From assembly GCA_963815295.1 (NCBI GenBank), contig CAWFFZ010000008.1, positions 434,001-498,000 of the forward strand: a stretch of 64,000 nucleotides of DNA, read 5' to 3'. Under the pieces are notes generated by a model. That model did not search any database and was not told the origin of the DNA. It saw only the letters and a program-made list of their open reading frames with translations. Position 1 is the first letter of the stretch; every line of letters begins with the position of its first letter. Below, piece after piece: positions 45,638 through 54,413 of the stretch. The DNA is from JACDHG01 sp963815295. Lineage in GTDB: Bacteria; Actinomycetota; Actinomycetes; Propionibacteriales; Nocardioidaceae. The position numbers were made by a program, and so were the translations under genes.

Positions 45638-45767
45638 ATCAGCGAAACCAAGTCGATCTCGACTGGAACGATGAGCGGACAACCACGTTCGAAAAGTCTC
45701 GAGAACCGTTGTGTATAAGGGGTTCTGAGCATCCGAACTGTCGGTGGACACCGATAGGTTCAGACTC

Positions 45768-47157
45768 ATGTTCGACACCGACCCGACCACACCCTCGACG
45801 CCGACGAAACCCTGCGCACACCCGGGCCAATGCAAGCCGCCGGATGTCGAAGCGCGCCGAGGTCGCGATACTCGAAGACGCCGCCCACTGGGCCGACCTC
45901 AACGGCGTCCTCGAGTCGACGGAGTTTGCGCTGCCGGGAGTGGAGCAGATGATCCCGCTCGGTGGGGACGGCACGCCTGAGGTGTCGGAGTTCTGCCCCG
46001 CCGAACTCGGCGCCGAACTCGCAATCTCCACCAACTCGGCCGCCAGGCTGATCGGGGACGCCCTCGATCTGCGCCACCGCCTCCCGATCCTCTGGGCGCG
46101 GATCCAGGCCGGTGAAGTCAAACCCTGGATCGGACGCCAGATCGCCACCGACACCCGCGACGTCTCCCTCGAAACCGCGGCCGTGGTAGACCGGCAGGGT
46201 CGCCAAATACGCCCACTCACTGACCTGGGGACGGCTCGCCAAGGTAGTCCAGGCCGCGATCATCGACACCGACCCCGACTACGCCCGCGAGCGGGAGGAC
46301 AACCGTCGCCGTGGCCGCGGAGTGTGGTTAGACCCGGCCGACGACACCGGCACCATCACCGGAGCCTTCGCCGCCGCCGGACCCGACGCACTCCGCTTCG
46401 ACGCCGGACTCAACCGCACCGCCGACGCGCTGGCCGCTCTCGGCGACACCGAGTCGAAAGAAGTGCGCCGCTCCAGAGCCCTCGGCATCCTCGCCAACCC
46501 CCAACTGACGATGGATCTCTACGCCACCGCCGAGACCGCAGATCTACCATCCCGATCGACCGTCGAGAAGCCGGGATCCCGACGGGATCTCGACCAGCTC
46601 GCAACACCGAGCTCGGTGGGAACCCGACACCGTTCGTGCGGGGAGTCAGCATCAAGGTCGACCCGCGACCCAAAGCCGTCCTCTACGTCCACCTGACGAA
46701 GGAGACGCTGGATTCCGGTGACGGGGTGGCGCGGGTGGAAGGGATCGGACCCGTCACCGTCGACCAAGCCAAACAATGGCTCGGCGACTGCACCATCGCG
46801 ATCAAACCCGTGATCGACGTGGGCGGCATCGCACCCGTCGACGCCTACGAAATCCCCGACCATATCCGCGAAGCCGTCCAGATCATGTCACGCCGGCCGA
46901 CACGTTCCCGTACGCGTCCTGCCTCAGCCGCAAGATGGACACTCGACCACACCATCCCCTACGTCCATCCCGATGAGGGTGGACCACCCGGCCAGACCGG
47001 GATCGGGAAACTCGGACCCATGACCCGACGACATCACCGGATCCGAACCCACGGCAAGTGGCAGGTCAAACAACCGTTCCCCGGCATCCATCTGTGGCGA
47101 TCACCCCACGGCCGATACTGGCTCGTCGACCACACCGGCACCCACCGACTCCACTGA
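45768..47157 (+). pseudogene. Frameshifted DUF222/HNH endonuclease (13E12 family)
   Basis: Reading across frames recovers a typical protein of this repeat family: MFDTDPDHTLDADETLRT at the start, an N-terminal DUF222 region (LEDAAHWADLNG, ELAISTNSAARLIGDAL, QIATDTRDVSLETAAVVDR), a middle section (VWLDPADDTGTITGAF), and a C-terminal HNH nuclease (DTFPYASCLSRKMD, DHTIPYVHPDEGG, GPMTRRHHRIRTHGKW). About six single-base frame changes are needed, near 45784, 45850, 46198, 46605, 46893 and 46944. This is far above the density elsewhere, so it looks like a decayed copy, though assembly errors could contribute. Function of the family is unknown; members multiply in actinobacterial genomes. Confidence 0.8.
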
Positions 47158-47187
47158 TCCGGCGCTTACCTGACGACAAGTGAGGAA

Positions 47188-48225
47188 TCAGTCGGCGTAG
47201 GGTGCTCCGGAGTGGAGGTAAACCGCTCCCGTCCCATCGGCCGCGCTCTCCAGCGCTGAGTTGATGCGGCGGGCTGTGAAGTCGCGACACAACGCGCCAA
47301 CCTCGTCGAGAGTGCAGAACCGGGCGGTCTTGATCTCGCGTGGTTCGGGCACGATCTGCTCAGTGATCGCGCTGTCATGCACGCCGCCGTCGAACACCAA
47401 GCACAACGCGTCGTCCCACCCAGACCATGGCGGAAGCCAGTCGATGGCGACCAGCCCGAGTGCCGGAAGCGAGAGCCCCAGCTCTTCGACGATCTCACGC
47501 GTCACCGCAATCGGTGGTGACTCCCCGACCTCAACCACACCTCCGGGCAGATCCCAGTCGTCCTTGTACGTGAGCTGGCACAACAAGACCCGGCCGTCGC
47601 GATCCCGCACCAGCAACTGCGTGATCGCGCGCTTGCGGGGGAGTCCCGCGTTCAGGATGGCGCGGAAGCCTTCACCGCTCGATGGCTCCCCGTCGCGTGC
47701 CAGCCGAGCGAGTACGACGTGGTCGGCTCGCCGCTGACCTACGGCCTTGCTTTCGCGCATCACACCCTCGCGACGCAGCCCGGCGCGGCTGGCGACTCGC
47801 AGTGACCGGATGTTGTCGGGCTCCACGTGCGCCTCGACCCGAGCGAGCCCCAGGTCCGAGAAGGCGTATCCGACGAGCAGCCGCACCGCACGGGTGGCCA
47901 GACCGCGGCCGCGTCTCGCACTGTAGAGAGTCCACGACAGCTCACCTGTTGACTCGCCTTTGTCTCGGATCTCGACCATGCCGGCGAGGCTGCCCTCGTG
48001 TTCAACCACGAAGTTCACGGTGTGGCGGCCGTCGGCATACTGTTCGCGCCATCGACGTACGGCGTCGGCCTGATCCTCATACGTTGGGATCACGCCCTCG
48101 AAGCCGAACCAGTGCGCAATCTCCTCGTCGTGTGCCAACCGTGCGACCTCGATGTCGTCGTCGCGCCAGGGACGCAGCACGACGACGCCGTCAGTGAGAG
48201 TTGGCTGCGCGGGCACACTCGTCAC
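47188..48225 (-). CDS. GNAT acetyltransferase-Nudix hydrolase fusion
   Basis: 345 residues. The N-terminal half is a GNAT domain of the RimJ/RimL type (LRPWRDDDIEVARLAHDEE, LSWTLYSARRGRGLATRAVR for acetyl-CoA, NIRSLRVASRAGLRREG). The C-terminal half is a Nudix hydrolase with a perfect Nudix box, GGVVEVGESPPIAVTREIVEELG (residues near 245). The start is GTG 48225; the frame is open further upstream without homology. Both halves belong to one continuous frame. The pairing suggests linked modification and sanitising activities, but substrates are unknown. Divergent from the thioredoxin-like gene. Confidence 0.85.
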   Translation of the reverse strand: MTSVPAQPTLTDGVVVLRPWRDDDIEVARLAHDEEIAHWFGFEGVIPTYEDQADAVRRWREQYADGRHTVNFVVEHEGSLAGMVEIRDKGESTGELSWTLYSARRGRGLATRAVRLLVGYAFSDLGLARVEAHVEPDNIRSLRVASRAGLRREGVMRESKAVGQRRADHVVLARLARDGEPSSGEGFRAILNAGLPRKRAITQLLVRDRDGRVLLCQLTYKDDWDLPGGVVEVGESPPIAVTREIVEELGLSLPALGLVAIDWLPPWSGWDDALCLVFDGGVHDSAITEQIVPEPREIKTARFCTLDEVGALCRDFTARRINSALESAADGTGAVYLHSGAPYAD

Positions 48226-48321
48226 GGCTCCACCGTAGTCTCGCCGCTCGACTCGACTCGTCTGCCTGTCGGGGACAGACCGCTGCGTGCTGGGTCGGTG
48301 GCACCTTCCTAGGATGAGGTC

Positions 48322-49269
48322 ATGACCGTTCCGCAGTTCTCCCGTCCAGGTGCGATAGACCTGTCCGCGCTCCGCAAACCCGCGGGGGCTCCCACGGCAT
48401 CCGGGCAGGCGGGGCCAGCCGGCGCGGGCCAAGGAGGCAGCTACACCCTGGCAGTGACGAGCGAGCAGTCGCTCCACGCCGATGTCGTCGAGCGGTCAGT
48501 TTCCGCGGTCGTGCTCGTGAGCTTCTGGTCCCCCGAGGTGCCAGCCTCGATCGAGATCAACGCGGCGCTCAGCGCGATCGCTGACGAGTACGCCGGACGC
48601 TTCCTTTTCGCCACCGTCGACGTGGCGGCGCAACCGGATCTCGCCCAGGCGCTGGGCATCCCCCAAGTGCCGCTGGTGGTGGCAGCATTGCGTGGTCAGC
48701 TCGCACCGTTGCCCATCCAGGCAGCCCTGCCCGATGCCGAGATGCGTGGCATCGTCGATCAAATCCTGCAGGCTGCCGCTGCGAACGGCGTGACTGGCAC
48801 GGTCCAGCCGGTCGGACCTGCTGCCGCTCCTGCGACCGAGGAGCCTCCCGCTGAGCCGGTGGCTGCGCACCCCGAGGCGGACGCCGCGTTGATGGGCGGC
48901 GATCTCGATGGTGCGATCTCGCTCTACGAAGACGCCCTCAAGAACGCGCCGGGAGATGTCGACGCGACGCTGGGGCTCTCACAGGCCCAGCTGTTGAAGC
49001 GGACGCAGGGCGTGAGTCCGGCAGCGGCACGCGAGGCGGCTGCCAGCCGACCCGACGACGTGGCGGCGCAGACGCTCGCCGCCGATCTCGACCTGATAGG
49101 CGGAAACGTCGACGATGCGTTCACCCGGCTCATCGACCTCGTACGTCGGACGGCAGGCGACGATCGTGACGCCGCGCGTCAGCACCTCATCGAGATGTTC
49201 GCCGTTGTCGGCGACGCCGATCCTCGAGTAGCCAAGGCACGCCAGCAGCTCGCCAGCGCACTCTTCTAG
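48322..49269 (+). CDS. Thioredoxin-fold/TPR protein (CnoX/YbbN type) lacking the CXXC
   Basis: 315 residues: a thioredoxin-like domain (VVLVSFWSPEVPASIEINAALS, FATVDVAAQPDLAQALGIPQVPLVV with the cis-Pro) and a C-terminal TPR-like helical domain (LMGGDLDGAISLYEDALKNAPGD and the following repeats). The active-site position of the CXXC reads SPEV, so it cannot do classical disulfide exchange. E. coli CnoX (YbbN) is a chaperedoxin with this architecture. ATG 48322 matches the family start; a 96-nt divergent gap lies upstream. Confidence 0.84.
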   Translation: MTVPQFSRPGAIDLSALRKPAGAPTASGQAGPAGAGQGGSYTLAVTSEQSLHADVVERSVSAVVLVSFWSPEVPASIEINAALSAIADEYAGRFLFATVDVAAQPDLAQALGIPQVPLVVAALRGQLAPLPIQAALPDAEMRGIVDQILQAAAANGVTGTVQPVGPAAAPATEEPPAEPVAAHPEADAALMGGDLDGAISLYEDALKNAPGDVDATLGLSQAQLLKRTQGVSPAAAREAAASRPDDVAAQTLAADLDLIGGNVDDAFTRLIDLVRRTAGDDRDAARQHLIEMFAVVGDADPRVAKARQQLASALF

Positions 49270-49278
49270 GTCGCTCGA

Positions 49279-49878
49279 GTGCGCAGGCTGGGGGCATGGC
49301 TAGTGCTCCTGGCAGGAGTTCTCCTCGTCCTCGCCGGCACAGCAGCCGTGGTGGCCTTCGGGCCCGACAACCGGCTCACCACCGGCCCGCATGGGCTCGA
49401 CACCGATGGCCTGGCCATCATCACCGCACCGGGTGCGCTTGCCTACTCCGGTCCCACGGTCGACGTGACTGCGCGCACCGATGGCGGCCGTCCGATCTTC
49501 CTCGGGCTCGGTCATCACGTCGACGTCCAGGAATACTTCGCAGGCTCGCCCTACACCCGGGTCGACTCGATCGGGGTGCCATGGGACGCATCGACGACAG
49601 TGATCCGTGGAGGGGGACGGCCGGCCGAACCGCCGGGGAGGCAGGACTGGTGGCTCGTGAGCGACGAGGGCAGCGGGTCTGCCACGGTGTCGTTCCCGTT
49701 GCCTGACGGCCCCGTTGAGATGGTGGCCATGGACCCCGAGCTAGAGGCGGGCTTGGCCATCCAGGTGTCGACGACCCTCGTCCAGCCGGGCGCCTTCGTC
49801 GGCGGCATTGCGGTCATCGGCTGCGGCCTCGGCCTGCTGTTCGCAGGCTGGGTCTTGTCCTCGAGGCCGACCACGTGA
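49279..49878 (+). CDS. Two-helix membrane protein, unknown
   Basis: 199 residues beginning GTG 49279 with an N-terminal transmembrane helix (LGAWLVLLAGVLLVLAGTAAVVAF) and a C-terminal one (GAFVGGIAVIGCGLGLLFAGWVL). The extracellular middle part is a beta-rich region of unknown function, with RPIFLGLGHHVDVQEYFAGS. It overlaps the lipoprotein gene by 4 nt (GTGA), so the two form a pair in the membrane/envelope, likely co-transcribed with the upstream thioredoxin-fold gene. Confidence 0.68.
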   Translation: MRRLGAWLVLLAGVLLVLAGTAAVVAFGPDNRLTTGPHGLDTDGLAIITAPGALAYSGPTVDVTARTDGGRPIFLGLGHHVDVQEYFAGSPYTRVDSIGVPWDASTTVIRGGGRPAEPPGRQDWWLVSDEGSGSATVSFPLPDGPVEMVAMDPELEAGLAIQVSTTLVQPGAFVGGIAVIGCGLGLLFAGWVLSSRPTT

Positions 49879-50846
49879 GGGGCGGCAACCGAACCACAGT
49901 TGCCGTGGCGCTCGTCGTGCTGCTTGCTGGCTGCGCGACCCCGCACCGCAAAGACACGGCCGACCTCACGCGGCGTGCAGTGAGCCTTGCCAGCGCCAGT
50001 CAGGTGGTGAGTCACCACAACCTGGTCCGCCTGCAAGTGGACGAGGACCTCGACGCGTCGGCGCTGGCAGACATCGAGACCGGGGCACTGCTGGAGATCG
50101 ACGCGGGTCGGATCTACCTCCAGCGGCGGCTCGATCGGTCCGCCGCGCCGGTGCGTCTCGGTGCCACCCAGCAGTTGCTGACCGGAAGCTTCGACAGCTA
50201 TCCGCTCTGGTTCGCAGCTATCTCGACGCTCCCCGAGGAGGGCCAGCAGGTCGCCGCCGTCTTCGCTCGAGAGTCCAGCACCTCACCGTGGCTCGCTACC
50301 GAGGCGCCCCGGCTGGCGGCGACGACCGAGATCCCTCAAGTAGCAACAGATGAGTCGGGCTCCGCCGTGGTGTACGACGAGTCGTCACGCGGGTGGTCCG
50401 ACGGCGCCGAGCTAGACCTACGCGCCGGGCCGCAGAAGCTTGCCACCCAGTACGCCGAGGTCCTCGAGGATCCCGACGGCCGGTATGCCGGTGCGTTCGT
50501 CGACGACTCGTTCCGGGAGCAGATGGCGGGGTTGAGCGCGGCCCAGCCCAGCGGAGACGTCACGTTCAGCCAGACCTGGCGTGCGCAGCGCGTGGCACAC
50601 GCCTTCCGACTGGCCGACGGTGGTGCGCTCGTCTTCGTGACCCTCACGCGCACTGACAGGTACCAGCTCGCGCGCGGTCGCTCTCTCGACTTCACCGGGC
50701 ACGAGGCCGGCGCGTACTTCGAGCGACCCATCGACGAGTCCGCGAGGCTGACCTACCACCACCAGCTGCTGCTGCTCGTGCCTGCCGAGGGGTTGCCGTT
50801 CGCGATCGGCCAGTACGGCGGTCTGGTCGACGCCACGGGGGACTAG
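49875..50846 (+). CDS. Lipoprotein of unknown function
   Basis: 323 residues with a lipoprotein signal: VALVVLLAGCATPH, with Cys near residue 20 as the lipidation site. The mature part has no motif I recognise; it contains several aromatic- and Asp-rich segments (FDSYPLWFAAISTLP, RADGGALVFVTLTRTDRY-like). Downstream it converges on glgB. The TAG stop lies in the palindrome CTAG (50843-50846), which also holds the glgB stop on the other strand. Confidence 0.72.
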   Translation: MRGGNRTTVAVALVVLLAGCATPHRKDTADLTRRAVSLASASQVVSHHNLVRLQVDEDLDASALADIETGALLEIDAGRIYLQRRLDRSAAPVRLGATQQLLTGSFDSYPLWFAAISTLPEEGQQVAAVFARESSTSPWLATEAPRLAATTEIPQVATDESGSAVVYDESSRGWSDGAELDLRAGPQKLATQYAEVLEDPDGRYAGAFVDDSFREQMAGLSAAQPSGDVTFSQTWRAQRVAHAFRLADGGALVFVTLTRTDRYQLARGRSLDFTGHEAGAYFERPIDESARLTYHHQLLLLVPAEGLPFAIGQYGGLVDATGD

Positions 50847-53026
50847 GGGGAGTGGTGCAGCCACACGGTGGCCAGCGGGGGCAGCTGTACGACGCCCGAC
50901 GCCGGACGACCGTGCCAGCCGTTGCTTGTGGCCTCGACTGCGCCTAGGTTGCCGACGCCCGAGCCGTAGTACAACTCCGCGTCGCTGTTGAGGATCTCGG
51001 TCCAGGTGCCACGTGCAGGCAGCCCGAGCCGGTAGTCGTGATGAGGGATCGCGGAGAAGTTGGCGATGCAGGCGACGTAGCTTCCGTCCGGCGCAGACCG
51101 TAGGAAGCTGAACACGTTGTTGGTGTTGTCGTTGGCGTCGATCCACGAGAAGCCGGCCGGGTCCTGGTCGAGTGCCCACAGTGGGGCGTGGTCGGCATAC
51201 ACCCGGTTGAGATCGCCGACGAGCGCGTGCACGCCGCGGTGCTCAATGTGCTCGAGCAACCACCAGTCCAACTCGCGGCCCTCGGCCCACTCCGACTCCT
51301 GAGCCAGCTCCGAACCCATGAAAATCAGCTGCTTGCCGGGGTGGGCCCACATGTAGGCGAGGTAGGCCCGTAGGTTGGCCAGCTGCTTCCAGCGATCCCC
51401 CGGCATCTTGCGCAGCATGGATCCCTTGCCATGCACGACCTCGTCGTGAGAGATGGGCAGCACGTAGTTCTCGGCGTAGGCGTACATCATCGAGAACGTC
51501 ATCTGGTGGTGGTGGTACTGGCGGTGGATGGGGTCGTTCTCGACGTAGCCGAGCGAGTCGTGCATCCACCCCATGTTCCACTTGAAGCCGAAACCGAGCC
51601 CTCCCACATGCGTCGGCCGCGTGACGCCGGGCCAGGCCGTCGACTCCTCAGCGATCGTCACGACGCCAGGCACCCGCTTGTAACAGGTTGCGTTGAACTC
51701 CTGGAGGAATGCCACCGCCTCGAGGTTCTCGCGGCCGCCATGGATGTTCGGCGTCCACTCTCCCTCCTCGCGGGAGTAGTCGAGGTAGAGCATCGAGGCC
51801 ACGCCGTCGACGCGCAAACCGTCGGCGTGGAACTCCTCCAGCCAGAACACCGCGTTGGCAACGAGGAAGTTACGCACCTCCGAGCGCCCGAAGTCGAAGA
51901 TCAGCGATCCCCACTCCCGGTGCTCGCCGCGGGCCGGGTCGGCATGCTCGTAGAGCGGTGTGCCGTCGAACCGGCGCAGTGCCCAGTCGTCCGTCGCGAA
52001 GTGGGCGGGAACCCAGTCGAGGATCACGCCGACACCTGCTTGGTGGAAGCGGTCGATCAGGTAGCGCAGTCCGTCGGGGTCGCCGAAACGTGCCGTCGGC
52101 GCGAAGTACGACGTCACGTGGTAGCCCCACGAGCCGCCGAACGGATGCTCCATGACCGGCATCAGCTCAACGTGCGTGAAGCCGAGCTGGGAGACGTAGT
52201 CGACGAGCTGGTCAGCCAGCTCGGCGTAGGAAAGCCCGCGTCGCCACGACCCGAGGTGCACCTCGTAGATGCTCATCGGGCGCTCGGTCGGCCGCAGCTC
52301 CGCGCGTCGTGCGACCCACTCCGCGTCGGACCATTCGTACGACGACTCGAACACCACCGACGCGCGCTCGGGTGGCACTTGGGTATGACGCGCGAGCGGA
52401 TCGGCCTTCTGCCGCCACGTCCCGTCGGCCCCTAACACCTCGAACTTGTAGAGGGTGCCCTGGCCGACGTCAGGGACGAAGATCTCCCACACACCCGACG
52501 AGCCGAGCTGCCGCATCGGGTGCGCGCGGCCGTCCCAGAAGTTGAAGTCGCCGGCGATGCGGACACCCTGAGCCGCTGGTGCCCAGACCGCGAACGACGT
52601 ACCGCTGACCGAACCTCCGACGGTGTCGTAGCTGCGGACGTGTGCACCGAGGACGGTCCAGAGCTCTTCGTGGCGCCCCTCGTTGATCAGGTGCTGGTCG
52701 ACCTCGCCGACGGTGGGGAGGAAGCGGTAGGGGTCGTCGACGGTCTGTGCCTGCCCACCCTCATAGCTCACTTCGAGCCGGTAGTCGGTGACCGTCTTCT
52801 GCGCGAGGACGGCGACCCAGACCCCTTCGTACTCGTGCGTCATCGCGACGGACTTGTCCCCACTGCGGACATTCACCGCTGCGGCGAGCGGACGCAAGGT
52901 GCGGATAGTCACGGCGCCGTCGTGGACGTGCGGCCCGAGTACGTCGTGGGGGGCTGCATGTGTGCCGGCCACCAGCGCGGCGAGCTCGGACTCTGGCACG
53001 GGATGGGCGGTCGCGGTACGCGGCAT
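50843..53026 (-). CDS. glgB: 1,4-alpha-glucan branching enzyme
   Basis: GH13 enzyme that makes alpha-1,6 branches in glycogen/alpha-glucan. ATG at 53026 lies 1 nt after the mak stop and gives 727 residues. N-terminal CBM48-like modules (PHDVLGPHVHDGAVTIRTL; GVRIAGDFNFWDGRAHPM) precede the GH13 barrel with THVELMPVMEHPFGGSWGY, the nucleophile in DGLRVDGVASMLYLDYS, the general acid Glu in TIAEESTAWPGV, and LPISHDEVVHGKGSM. The frame stays open further upstream, over mak, but that reading is out of frame with the enzyme family. Fourth gene of the GlgE operon. Confidence 0.97.
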   Translation of the reverse strand: MPRTATAHPVPESELAALVAGTHAAPHDVLGPHVHDGAVTIRTLRPLAAAVNVRSGDKSVAMTHEYEGVWVAVLAQKTVTDYRLEVSYEGGQAQTVDDPYRFLPTVGEVDQHLINEGRHEELWTVLGAHVRSYDTVGGSVSGTSFAVWAPAAQGVRIAGDFNFWDGRAHPMRQLGSSGVWEIFVPDVGQGTLYKFEVLGADGTWRQKADPLARHTQVPPERASVVFESSYEWSDAEWVARRAELRPTERPMSIYEVHLGSWRRGLSYAELADQLVDYVSQLGFTHVELMPVMEHPFGGSWGYHVTSYFAPTARFGDPDGLRYLIDRFHQAGVGVILDWVPAHFATDDWALRRFDGTPLYEHADPARGEHREWGSLIFDFGRSEVRNFLVANAVFWLEEFHADGLRVDGVASMLYLDYSREEGEWTPNIHGGRENLEAVAFLQEFNATCYKRVPGVVTIAEESTAWPGVTRPTHVGGLGFGFKWNMGWMHDSLGYVENDPIHRQYHHHQMTFSMMYAYAENYVLPISHDEVVHGKGSMLRKMPGDRWKQLANLRAYLAYMWAHPGKQLIFMGSELAQESEWAEGRELDWWLLEHIEHRGVHALVGDLNRVYADHAPLWALDQDPAGFSWIDANDNTNNVFSFLRSAPDGSYVACIANFSAIPHHDYRLGLPARGTWTEILNSDAELYYGSGVGNLGAVEATSNGWHGRPASGVVQLPPLATVWLHHSP

Positions 53027-53027
53027 G

Positions 53028-54413
53028 TCAGTTCTCCGTGGCGAGTCGTTCGACAGCGAGGAGCGGGATCGTGATCCAGCTCGGCCGGTTTCGGGTCTCG
53101 TAGACAGCCTCGTAGACAGCTTTGTCGGCTTCGTAGGCGCGGAGCAGCGCGCGTCTGTCGTCGGCGTCTTCGCTGTCGTCGCCGAAGTACCCCTGCAGGA
53201 AGGCGATCCGGTTACGGACCGCCCATTCCTCTGCGCGGTAGCCGAGTTGCTCGCTCTCTCCGAACTGCCGCAGCGTGGCTCCGGCGGCATACGAGAACGA
53301 CCGCAGCATGCCCGCAACGTCGCGAAGAGCGGAGTCCATCGCGACCCGCTCCGGCAGGGTCTTCGCAGGCTCACCCTCGAAGTCGATCAGCTTCCAGCCC
53401 TTGACGGTGCGCAAGGTCTGGCCGAGATGGAGATCGCCGTGGATGCGCTGCACGAGGACCGGAGCCTCGAGCTTGCGGAGCCGGTCGAAATGCCGCTGCA
53501 GACCTTCGGCGTACTCATCGAGGGCCGGCACCGCGATGCGAGCCTTGGTGAGCCGCTCGGCCATCGAGTCCGCCAGCAAGGACTGCTCTTCCTCGCTCAG
53601 CGCGCCCGTCCCGAACAGCTCCGCTAGGTGCGTGTGCACGGATGCTGTGGCTTCACCGAGACGCTCGGCCTCGCTGGCGAAGTCGCCGCCGACCTCGTCG
53701 GGATGGAGATCTTCCTCGGTCAACAGGTCCCGGACGCTGCCGAGGGCGAGATCCCAACCGTCGGTCGCGGTGCGCAGGTAGACCTGGAGCATGCCGAGGT
53801 CGCCGGTGAGCTCCTCGCCAGAGGGGGTCGACCACAAACCGCTGATCCAGCCCTGAAGCGGAGCCACGTGCTCGTCGCTGGCCCGGGTGAGGGCTTCGTG
53901 GATCTCGATGTCGGGGTTGCTTCCGGATGAGACCCGGCGGAACAGCTTCAGGATGGAGTCCTCGCCGAAGGCGATCGACGTGTTGGACTGCTCGGCTGTC
54001 ATGACGGTGGCGAACGCCTCGTGCCCCGGGAGCTCGGATCCTTCGACGACATGGAACGTGAGCGCCCCGTCGTCGTACGCCTCGTTGAATCCCTCCAGCA
54101 GCCGGTCAGCGGCGGGCTTCAGGTAGACGGCGTCGTACGCCGTGACAGTGCCGAGCTCGTCATGCTCGACTGGCCCCACGAGCGCATGAGTCCAGCGGGG
54201 GTCCGCTTCGCGCAGGTACGCGACGGGGAACTGGTAGGAGTCGACGCTGCCATCGTCGAACTCGACCGTCACGATCTCGATCCGAACTCGCGGCTCAGCT
54301 GTCAGCCAGGGCATCGCATGGATGTGAGTGACCGTGAAGTCGCGCCCCTTGCCCGCGAACCAGCGCCGACTCGTGAAGTAGGCCGCAAGTTGCTCGTCAT
54401 ACACCGATGTCAC
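53028..54413 (-). CDS. mak: Maltokinase
   Basis: Phosphorylates maltose to maltose-1-phosphate, the GlgE substrate, using ATP. The protein starts at GTG 54413, overlapping the treS stop as GTGA, and has 461 residues; an upstream frame extension is inside treS. It has an aminoglycoside-phosphotransferase-like kinase core, with IHGDLHLGQTLRTVKGWKLIDFEGEP holding the catalytic Asp and metal-binding residues near residue 300. The N-terminal cap (EQLAAYFTSRRWFAGKGRD) is typical. It is often called pep2. Confidence 0.94.
   Translation of the reverse strand: MTSVYDEQLAAYFTSRRWFAGKGRDFTVTHIHAMPWLTAEPRVRIEIVTVEFDDGSVDSYQFPVAYLREADPRWTHALVGPVEHDELGTVTAYDAVYLKPAADRLLEGFNEAYDDGALTFHVVEGSELPGHEAFATVMTAEQSNTSIAFGEDSILKLFRRVSSGSNPDIEIHEALTRASDEHVAPLQGWISGLWSTPSGEELTGDLGMLQVYLRTATDGWDLALGSVRDLLTEEDLHPDEVGGDFASEAERLGEATASVHTHLAELFGTGALSEEEQSLLADSMAERLTKARIAVPALDEYAEGLQRHFDRLRKLEAPVLVQRIHGDLHLGQTLRTVKGWKLIDFEGEPAKTLPERVAMDSALRDVAGMLRSFSYAAGATLRQFGESEQLGYRAEEWAVRNRIAFLQGYFGDDSEDADDRRALLRAYEADKAVYEAVYETRNRPSWITIPLLAVERLATEN

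Noticed and set aside
45337..45767. A plus-strand open frame that runs through the end of icmA and the repeat region into the HNH gene
   Set aside because: Its sequence is low-complexity Arg/Pro/Ser-rich translation of repeats and shares no start signal; the HNH homology begins after 45768.
48226..48477. Upstream extension of the GNAT-Nudix gene
   Set aside because: The extra residues overlap the divergent thioredoxin-fold gene and have no family match.
53027..53374. Upstream extension of glgB into mak
   Set aside because: Arg/Ser-rich out-of-frame reading of the mak gene; the branching-enzyme homology starts at the ATG at 53026.
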